The notes beneath the pieces were generated by a model that saw nothing but the letters and a program-made list of their open reading frames with translations, was not told the DNA's origin and searched no databases. A DNA stretch of 36,138 nt, from the NCBI GenBank assembly GCA_018500125.2, contig JAHBAM020000169.1:1-36138 (forward strand), written 5' to 3'. The position numbers and the translations under genes are program-made. Of the stretch, positions 29,402 to 36,138 are shown one piece after another. The number at the start of each line of letters is the position of its first letter. The stretch's first letter is position 1. This DNA is from Roseobacter sp. (GTDB lineage: Bacteria > Pseudomonadota > Alphaproteobacteria > Rhodobacterales > Rhodobacteraceae).

Positions 29402-29576
29402 GGTGTCGCTCACCAGACGGATCCGTTCGTCTCGGGGCAGGTGTGCCCTGAGCAAATAGCAACGTGCGCTTAAGTGAGCGCGCGTTAACTTATCGTTGAT
29501 ACTTCCTTCTGCCGTGCGGTCTGAGTGAGCCGCATATGGCTAATTGCCGTCCAAACCGGACGAGAAGAGGGAACGC

Positions 29577-31865
29577 ATGAACAAAGTGATTACGGATGGT
29601 GCGCTATTGATGCCGCCCAAATTTACGGCAGCGCTTGATGTTTGGTCGAGCCAAGACGGAACGCCAGGCTCAGACACATATGCAAACAGCACAAATGCAG
29701 CGTTTGTGCCTGCAGATTCCGACTTTGGAGGGTGCCTTGAACTGGTGAAAACCGCACCTGTTCAAAAACTGCGATATATGGGGGAAACGCCCCTGTTGCC
29801 CGAATGTTACCTTCAGGTGCGTGCCAAAGTGAAAGCGATCAGCGGTCCGCTGCCCAGTGTGCGGATCGCGGCTTGGCCCGGCGGTCTGGCTGGCGCTCAC
29901 GTGGCAGGTGTTACAGAGCAAGGCCCGGCGACGCCATTGACAGCCTATGGTGAGGTGGTTGAGGTCAAGGCCATTATTGGCGCTGGAAACCGGTCTGGTG
30001 TTGATATGGTCTGGGGGGCAAACGCGCTTTATGCCCACATCGGATTGGATATCCTAGGCACCACCGGCGGCGTTGTCAGGGTCGATGATATTATCGTCGA
30101 GGATATCACATCCGCGTTCTTGCATGATATGCTCGCGACTGTTGATGTGCGAGATTATGGTGCAATCGGGGATGGCGTCACCGATGATCTGGCGGCCTTT
30201 GAGGCGGCCGATGCCGCAGCAAACGGGCGCACTGTGATCGTGTCCAAGGGGCACTATTTTTTAGGTGATGATATCACTTTTGAAAGTCGGGTGCGGTTTG
30301 AAGGCACTGTGACTTTGGCGGATGAGCACGTCTTTGCTCTGACCAAAAACTATGATCTTCCGGCTTATATAGACGCGTTTGGCGATGAGGAGCTGGCGTT
30401 CAAGAAAGCGCTGCAAGCTCTGTTTGACTCCTCTGATCATGAATCCTTGGATATGGACGGGCGGCGTATTCGAATCGAAAGCCCGATTGATGTTCATGCC
30501 GTTATCGGGCGGGATCGCTATTCGACCAGACGCCACATCCACAATGGGCAATTTGACGTTGCGCCCGGCCCCGCTTGGGATACGGAAATCTTTACTGCGC
30601 AAGGCACCTACAGCAGCGCCAATGGCTTCAAACTAACGGGCGTCGCCAATATTGCCAGCATTCCTGTTGGTGCTTTGGTCGAAGGGAACGGAGTGGGTCG
30701 CGAGGTCTATGTTCGTTCCAAAAATGTTGCGGCGCAGGAGATCACTCTGTCACAGAAGCCCTATGACGCTGAAGGCACACAAAACTATACCTTTCGCCGG
30801 TTCAAGTATGTTCTTGATTTCAGCGGCATGGAGGATCTGGACCGCTTTTCAATCAAGGATGTTGAATTTCGCCTTCAAGGCGAGGCGAGCGGGATTATTC
30901 TCGCTCCGACCGGATTGATCTTCTCTGTCGAAAACTGCTTTTTCACGGGGCCAAAAGATCGGGGCATCACAAGCCCCGGAGAGGGCTGTCAGGGGATGCT
31001 TGTGGATCGCTGCCAGTTTCTGTCCGATGAAAACGCGGTTCCGGCGCAGGACAGAACGTCTATCGCGATGAATGCGAATGGAAATGACATCAAACTGCGG
31101 AACAATCGTGTGGTGCGCTTTCGGCACTTTGCCATTATTGCCGGCTCTGGGTCCATCATCACCGGCAACCATTTCTTTCAGGGAGATGGGGTGTCCAACG
31201 GTCTGCGCCTCGCAGGAATCGTCATTACAGGGACCAATTGCCGGGCGACGATTGACGGTAATTATATCGACAACTGCTTTATCGAATGGGCAAACGAACA
31301 TGACGATGCGCCAGAATTCAACTCTGAATTTTCGTTTAGCCAGTTGAATATTTCCAACAATATTTTTCTGGCCAGCCATGTCGCTCCCTGGTTCAGCTAT
31401 ATCATCATAAAACCTCACGGCACCGGGCACTTTATCAACGGGCTGAACGTTCAGGGTAACTTTTTCCGCATCATTGGCGGAACGATCGAGCGTGTTGAGC
31501 GGATTGATACAAGTTTCGCGGACCTAAACTTTGGCCGGATGCGCAACGTGAGCTGGCGCGAAAATATGTATAACTCAATCGATGTCGCGACAGTTAATCC
31601 GCTTGTTTATACGCATACACAAACAAGTGAGAGCGACACTTGGGTTGTGTCTGGAAGCCCTCAGTTGCCGTTTGGAGGCTGGGTGCGCAAAGTTGAATCT
31701 GTTGTGGCGGAAGGGCCTATTCGCAATGCGGCAAATGTGAAACGCTTTGATATGCCCTATGTCGAGGTGTCAAAGGGGCCGAATAACGACGAGCTCTATG
31801 TGAATTGGGACCAACCTGTAAAAGGCGACATTGTCGTTTCGATGCGCATGGACACGCCTTTGTAG
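29577..31865 (+). CDS. Right-handed beta-helix protein (pectate lyase-3 / GH28-related); candidate phage- or GTA-type tail fibre
   Basis: MNKVITDGALLMPPKFTAALDVWSSQDGTPGSDTYANS...; VDVRDYGAIGDGVTDDLAAFEAADAAANGRTVIV is the pectate_lyase_3 N-terminal signature; no signal peptide. Confidence 0.8.
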   Translation: MNKVITDGALLMPPKFTAALDVWSSQDGTPGSDTYANSTNAAFVPADSDFGGCLELVKTAPVQKLRYMGETPLLPECYLQVRAKVKAISGPLPSVRIAAWPGGLAGAHVAGVTEQGPATPLTAYGEVVEVKAIIGAGNRSGVDMVWGANALYAHIGLDILGTTGGVVRVDDIIVEDITSAFLHDMLATVDVRDYGAIGDGVTDDLAAFEAADAAANGRTVIVSKGHYFLGDDITFESRVRFEGTVTLADEHVFALTKNYDLPAYIDAFGDEELAFKKALQALFDSSDHESLDMDGRRIRIESPIDVHAVIGRDRYSTRRHIHNGQFDVAPGPAWDTEIFTAQGTYSSANGFKLTGVANIASIPVGALVEGNGVGREVYVRSKNVAAQEITLSQKPYDAEGTQNYTFRRFKYVLDFSGMEDLDRFSIKDVEFRLQGEASGIILAPTGLIFSVENCFFTGPKDRGITSPGEGCQGMLVDRCQFLSDENAVPAQDRTSIAMNANGNDIKLRNNRVVRFRHFAIIAGSGSIITGNHFFQGDGVSNGLRLAGIVITGTNCRATIDGNYIDNCFIEWANEHDDAPEFNSEFSFSQLNISNNIFLASHVAPWFSYIIIKPHGTGHFINGLNVQGNFFRIIGGTIERVERIDTSFADLNFGRMRNVSWRENMYNSIDVATVNPLVYTHTQTSESDTWVVSGSPQLPFGGWVRKVESVVAEGPIRNAANVKRFDMPYVEVSKGPNNDELYVNWDQPVKGDIVVSMRMDTPL

Positions 31866-31873
31866 CGCGCCAT

Positions 31874-31907
31874 GTCTCGAAGCGCCAAACCATCGGCGCT
31901 TCGAGAC
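31874..31907. terminator. Perfect 13-bp inverted repeat between convergent genes
   Basis: GTCTCGAAGCGCC-AAACCATC-GGCGCTTCGAGAC; no long T-run on either side, so termination is inferred from position. Confidence 0.5.
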
Positions 31908-32561
31908 TCAAAATTTCTTCCAAACCCCTATTTTCAAGCCATAGTTTGCCGCTCCAATCATGTTGATGGTGCCGCCCAATTCAAGGTGGGAGGAGGAGCT
32001 TATCGGGATCGCAACCGAGGGGGCAAACCTCAGAAAGCTTGGGTCCCCCACCTGTTTTCCACTTTGTATCTGAAAGATAGACTTGTAGCCCTGCGGGTGA
32101 TTGAGGCCATAGGTGACATCGGCCTTAAAATCGGTGCTGCCTGCGGCGATGTGGTGCTCAAATAAGATATCAATTGCAAACCATCCAGAACGACCCCATC
32201 GGGAAAACCCGCTGCCATAAGATGCTCCGGGCCTTATGACTGCGTCGTTCGCAACGACTCCTGCGCCCAATTCAAAGGCAAAGTGGTGCTTGTCATTCAA
32301 AGTGAGGACGGGGTGGCGCAAGAACAAGATGAGCTTGGACTCTCCTGATACAGAATGACCAATGTCTCCTCCCAGAGTGATTTTGCGGGTCAAGCCATAC
32401 TCGGCGTAACTGCTGAAGTAGTAATGGGCCGGGTCTGCAAGGCTGTGGGCGGTTGCTTGGACGGATGTCATGGAAAAACCATTGCCTTTGCCGCGCGGCC
32501 ATGCGCCTGCATTGGCCGTAGCGGCCAGAGTCATGAAGAGAACAAGGTAAAACTTCAACAT
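31908..32561 (-). CDS. Secreted/outer-membrane beta-barrel-like hypothetical protein
   Basis: MLKFYLVLFMTLAATANA signal peptide; alternating aromatic/polar strands ending ...GLKIGVWKKF (terminal aromatic); the longer ORF upstream of 32567 is unlikely. Confidence 0.65.
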   Translation of the reverse strand: MLKFYLVLFMTLAATANAGAWPRGKGNGFSMTSVQATAHSLADPAHYYFSSYAEYGLTRKITLGGDIGHSVSGESKLILFLRHPVLTLNDKHHFAFELGAGVVANDAVIRPGASYGSGFSRWGRSGWFAIDILFEHHIAAGSTDFKADVTYGLNHPQGYKSIFQIQSGKQVGDPSFLRFAPSVAIPISSSSHLELGGTINMIGAANYGLKIGVWKKF

Positions 32562-32566
32562 GAGCA

Positions 32567-32581
32567 TTAATCCCTGGTTAA
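32567..32581. promoter_or_regulatory. Perfect CtrA-type box TTAA-N7-TTAA
   Basis: TTAA tccctgg TTAA, in the divergent region between the beta-barrel-like gene (-) and the zf-TFIIB gene (+). Confidence 0.45.
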
Positions 32582-32672
32582 CCTTGATGAAACTCTGTGA
32601 ATTTTTGGTTAACGCGCTTGAAGCGTTCGGGATGGCACATAGATTGAGAAAAAAAGTAGGGAAGGCTTGCCG

Positions 32673-32939
32673 ATGAAATGCCCGGTTGATGGAGAGTTGC
32701 TTGTGATCACCGAGCGGAGTGGTGTGGAGCTTGATTACTGCCCCCGGTGCCGCGGTGTGTGGCTTGATCGGGGGGAGCTGGACAAGATTATTGAGGTTGC
32801 CGCGCGGCAGGTGGCGGTGCCGGCCCAGATGCAAGCGGTGCCTGTGCGAGAGGAGCGAGCGCTTCGGCGGGGTGGGAAGTCTCGCAAAAAGCGGGGCGGA
32901 TTAGCGGATATTTTGGAAGATTTGTTTGATTTTGACTGA
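32673..32939 (+). CDS. zf-TFIIB (zinc-ribbon) domain protein
   Basis: MKCPVDGELLVITERSGVELDYCPRCRGVWLDRGELDKII: CP.D and CPRCRGVWLDRGEL. Confidence 0.92.
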   Translation: MKCPVDGELLVITERSGVELDYCPRCRGVWLDRGELDKIIEVAARQVAVPAQMQAVPVREERALRRGGKSRKKRGGLADILEDLFDFD

Positions 32940-33099
32940 TGGGCGGCTCTGGGGCCGGTCTTGGGCGCGCGCTTGACGCTTTTTGAGGGCGTTGCAAAAG
33001 AGACTCGCAAGATTTCAATGTCACGCAACAGGGCAGTCGGTCTTTGACGGGCGTTCGCCGGGGCGGTTAGTCTTTAGGCCCGAAAACAGAGGTGATCTC

Positions 33100-33174
33100 A
33101 TGCGAATTCTGGTGATTTTGGCGGCTTTGGTCGCTTTGGCAGGCTGTGGCGTACCGTTTGTTCCGTTTATTTGA
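33100..33174 (+). CDS. 24-aa lipoprotein (MRILVILAALVALAGCGVPFVPFI)
   Basis: LAGC lipobox, strong SD gaggtgatc 3 nt upstream of the ATG, followed by a hairpin and an intrinsic terminator. Confidence 0.75.
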   Translation: MRILVILAALVALAGCGVPFVPFI

Positions 33175-33221
33175 GCCAAATCCGAGCCAAGGCTCCAAAT
33201 GGCTGATTTTGGTGCCATTTG

Positions 33222-33243
33222 GGGCGGCTTCGCGCCCTTTTTT
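33222..33243 (+). terminator. Intrinsic terminator downstream of the small lipoprotein gene
   Basis: GGGCG-GCTTCG-CGCCC followed by T6 (33238-33243); preceded by perfect 9-bp IR CCAAATGGC(33195-33203)/GCCATTTGG(33214-33222). Confidence 0.65.
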
Positions 33244-33342
33244 CAGGCCAGCCAGAAAATAATGTCGGCTGTGTCCGAGTGACTTTGAGACGCCCTCCAT
33301 ACCACAGATGAAGCGACGGGGCCGTGAGCCTCTTCACAAGGT

Positions 33343-35541
33343 TCAGTGCCGCCGGCGCTTTACATTTCCGCCTCTTTGGCCGGGTTTTCCGGCTGTGGAG
33401 CGGCCGCGGGCTTTGGTGGCTTCTGCGCCGGCGGCTTCGATGGCCGATTGGCGCGCAAGCGGGTCGTCGTGGACAGCCAGATCGACGGCTTCAAGGCGCT
33501 TGACCTCGTCGCGCAGGCGTGCGGCCTCTTCAAACTCGAGGTTTTCAGCCGCTTTGCGCATATCGGCGCGCAATCCGTCAAGAATGGCGCGCAGATTGCT
33601 GCCTTGAAGGGCTGGATCAATGCTGGCTGTCACACGGTTCATGTCGACATCGCCCTGATAAAGCCCAGAGAGGATGTCATCGACATTTTTCTTGACTGTT
33701 TCGGGGGTGATTCCGTGTTCTTCGTTGTAAGCGATCTGCTTGGCGCGGCGACGGTCGGTTTCGCCGATCGCGCGCTCCATCGAGCCGGTGATTTTGTCGG
33801 CATACATGATCACCCGGCCCTCGGCATTGCGCGCGGCGCGGCCAATGGTCTGGATCAGAGAGGTTTCGGAGCGCAAAAAGCCCTCTTTATCCGCATCCAG
33901 AATGGCAACAAGGCCACATTCGGGTATGTCTAGCCCCTCGCGCAGAAGGTTGATCCCGATGAGCACATCAAAGGCCCCAAGGCGCAGGTCGCGCAGGATT
34001 TCGATTCGTTCCAGCGTGTCGATTTCGGAGTGCATATAGCGCACACGCACGCCTTGTTCGTGCAGATATTCGGTCAGATCTTCGGCCATGCGCTTGGTCA
34101 GGGTGGTGCAGAGCACGCGGTAGCCTGCGGCGGCAACGCGTTTGACCTCATCCAGCAGGTCATCGACCTGTGTTTCAACCGGTCGGATCTCGATCATCGG
34201 GTCCAAAAGCCCGGTGGGGCGGATCACCTGCTCGGCAAAAACGCCTCCCGACTGCTCCAGCTCCCATTTTGAGGGCGTTGCAGAGACAAACACCGATTGG
34301 GAGCGCATGGCGTCCCATTCCTCAAACTTCAGCGGGCGGTTGTCCATGCAGGAGGGCAGGCGGAAGCCGTGTTCGGAGAGCGTAAACTTGCGCCGGTAGT
34401 CGCCTTTATACATCCCGCCGATCTGGGGCACAGAGACGTGGCTTTCGTCGGCAAAAACGATGGCATTGTCCGGAATAAACTCGAAAAGCGTGGGCGGCGG
34501 CTCGCCTGTGAGGCGGCCTGTGAGGTAGCGCGAATAGTTTTCGATCCCGTTGCAGAACCCTTGGGCTTCCATCATCTCAAGGTCGAAGTTTGTGCGCTGC
34601 TCAAGGCGCTGGGCTTCGAGGAGCTTGCCTTCGCTTGTGAACTGGTCAAGGCGCAGGCGCAGCTCTTTTTTGATCTGTTGAATGGCTTGCAAAAGCGTGG
34701 GCTTGGGCGTGACATAATGCGAGTTTGCATACACGCGGACCTTGTCCATGCTGCCCGCCTTTTCCCCTGTCAGCGGGTCGATTTCCTGAATGCTCTCAAG
34801 TTCTTCACCAAAAAAGCTGAGCTTCCAGGCGCGGTCGTCGAGGTGGGCGGGCCAGATTTCGAGGCTGTCACCGCGCACTCGAAACGACCCACGCTGAAAG
34901 CCTGCATCGTTGCGTTTGTATTGCTGTGCGACGAGGTCGGCCATGACAGAGCGCTGATCGTAGCTTTCGCCAACCACCAGATCCTGTGTCATTGCACCGT
35001 AGGTTTCGACCGAGCCGATGCCATAGATACAGGAGACCGAGGCCACAATGATCACATCATCGCGCTCAAGCAGGGCGCGTGTGGCCGAGTGGCGCATACG
35101 GTCGATCTGTTCGTTGATCTGGCTTTCTTTTTCGATAAATGTATCAGAGCGGGCGACATAGGCCTCGGGCTGGTAATAGTCGTAAAAGCTGACAAAATAT
35201 TCGACCGCGTTCTCCGGAAAGAAGCCTTTCATCTCGCCATAGAGCTGGGCGGCGAGTGTCTTGTTGGGGGCGAGAATGATCGCGGGGCGCTGGGTTTCTT
35301 CAATGACTTTGGCCATGGTGAATGTCTTGCCGGTGCCTGTTGCGCCAAGCAAAACCTGATTGCGTTCACCGTCCTTGATGCCTTCGCTCAGCTCGGCAAT
35401 CGCCCGCGGCTGATCGCCTGCGGCTGTGAAGGGGGTATGCATCACGAAACGCTTGCCGCCTTCGAGCTTTTCGCGGCTGCGCACATCGCCTGACGGGGCG
35501 TTTGTCAGGGCAGGGGAGGCATCGGTGTGGACATGGGGCAT
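33343..35541 (-). CDS. uvrB: Excinuclease ABC subunit B
   Basis: [25 protein letters not shown]..., [41 protein letters not shown]; start at 35541 (MPHVHTD) preferred over 35763. Confidence 0.96.
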   Translation of the reverse strand: MPHVHTDASPALTNAPSGDVRSREKLEGGKRFVMHTPFTAAGDQPRAIAELSEGIKDGERNQVLLGATGTGKTFTMAKVIEETQRPAIILAPNKTLAAQLYGEMKGFFPENAVEYFVSFYDYYQPEAYVARSDTFIEKESQINEQIDRMRHSATRALLERDDVIIVASVSCIYGIGSVETYGAMTQDLVVGESYDQRSVMADLVAQQYKRNDAGFQRGSFRVRGDSLEIWPAHLDDRAWKLSFFGEELESIQEIDPLTGEKAGSMDKVRVYANSHYVTPKPTLLQAIQQIKKELRLRLDQFTSEGKLLEAQRLEQRTNFDLEMMEAQGFCNGIENYSRYLTGRLTGEPPPTLFEFIPDNAIVFADESHVSVPQIGGMYKGDYRRKFTLSEHGFRLPSCMDNRPLKFEEWDAMRSQSVFVSATPSKWELEQSGGVFAEQVIRPTGLLDPMIEIRPVETQVDDLLDEVKRVAAAGYRVLCTTLTKRMAEDLTEYLHEQGVRVRYMHSEIDTLERIEILRDLRLGAFDVLIGINLLREGLDIPECGLVAILDADKEGFLRSETSLIQTIGRAARNAEGRVIMYADKITGSMERAIGETDRRRAKQIAYNEEHGITPETVKKNVDDILSGLYQGDVDMNRVTASIDPALQGSNLRAILDGLRADMRKAAENLEFEEAARLRDEVKRLEAVDLAVHDDPLARQSAIEAAGAEATKARGRSTAGKPGQRGGNVKRRRH

Positions 35542-35721
35542 TCTGGGCGCTCGCGGTTGCTGCAGTCTTCTAACTTGATGGATCGAAGGCAAATTGCAAG
35601 GCCAAGTGGCGGGCTTTCTCGGGCGGTCCAAGGGGGCAAAGCTTAAGGTTGCCGGCTTTTGCATCTTGCGGGGCGGCGGCAAATCCTTGATAAACGGGCG
35701 CAACTCAAAGGAGCTGGCCCC

Positions 35722-36033
35722 ATGCGCGCACGTATTTACAAACCCGCCCGTAACGCAATGCAATCCGGCAGCGCGAAATCAAAGCGCTGGGTGCTTGAGT
35801 TTGCGCCTGCGTCGCGCCGCGAAGTTGACCCGTTGATGGGCTGGACCTCTTCAAACGACACACAATCTCAAGTGAAACTGCGCTTTGACAGCAAAGAGGC
35901 GGCGCTTGAGTATGCTCAAGAGCATGGCATCGAAGCCGTTGTGTCCGAGCCAAAGCCGCGCAAGGCCAATATTCGTGCTGGTGGCTATGGTGAGAACTTT
36001 GCAACGAATCGTCGCACGGTCTGGACGCATTAA
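35722..36033 (+). CDS. NDUFS4-like ETC complex I accessory subunit
   Basis: [27 protein letters not shown]...[41 protein letters not shown] aaaggag upstream. Confidence 0.92.
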   Translation: MRARIYKPARNAMQSGSAKSKRWVLEFAPASRREVDPLMGWTSSNDTQSQVKLRFDSKEAALEYAQEHGIEAVVSEPKPRKANIRAGGYGENFATNRRTVWTH

Positions 36034-36138
36034 GGCGGTTATTGGCTGATTTGGGCTGATTTGGCCCGATGTCTGCTGACTGTGCTCAACGCCCTGAAAA
36101 ATTATGCTCACAGCGACAATGGCCCGCACAATTGGGGC

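Noticed and set aside
34297-35493. 398-aa plus-strand ORF antisense to uvrB
   Set aside because: Fully inside a canonical uvrB; no recognisable domain; treated as a shadow ORF.
36034-36138. Short direct repeat ggctgatttg/ggctgatttg and possible tRNA at the right edge
   Set aside because: Only two ~10-bp copies and no cloverleaf; sequence ends before any feature can be supported.

Overview
The 36-kb window is almost fully coding. By gene content and protein style it looks like a Rhodobacterales (Roseobacter/Rhodobacter-type alphaproteobacterium) chromosome. I see no rRNA, tRNA, CRISPR array, transposase or integrase. Left to right the genes are: DMT/EamA permease, YciB, MetZ (behind a SAM-II riboswitch and an intrinsic terminator), FolE2, a DUF1127 small protein, TrkH, a trypsin-like protein with a degenerate active site (-), GlyQ, a DUF6446-type protein, GlyS, a divergent PPDK-like enzyme, a SleB-type cell wall hydrolase, FolB with a C-terminal extension, FolP, GlmM, DMT permease (-), IlvC (-), two Lrp/AsnC regulators, a class-V aminotransferase, a UbiH-type monooxygenase (-), a HAD hydrolase (-), a GntR/FCD regulator, a MshEN-like/GT2 glycosyltransferase (-), CarA (-), a GatB/YqeY protein, a beta-helix protein of the pectate-lyase-3/tail-fibre type, a beta-barrel-like secreted protein (-), a zf-TFIIB protein, a 24-aa lipoprotein, UvrB (-) and an NDUFS4-like complex I subunit. 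The items most worth following up are: (1) the SAM-II aptamer directly followed by a terminator; (2) a triple, 11-bp-phased TTAA array (two overlapping perfect CtrA-type TTAA-N7-TTAA boxes) in front of the MshEN-like glycosyltransferase; (3) a signal-less beta-helix protein that may be an off-cluster gene transfer agent (GTA) tail fibre; (4) a trypsin-fold protein that appears to have lost its whole catalytic triad; (5) a PPDK-like protein with an altered ATP-binding half; (6) a FolB fused to an uncharacterised ~190-aa domain; and (7) an unlisted 24-codon lipoprotein gene. No alignments or searches were run. All family calls are from recognition of the translated sequences.
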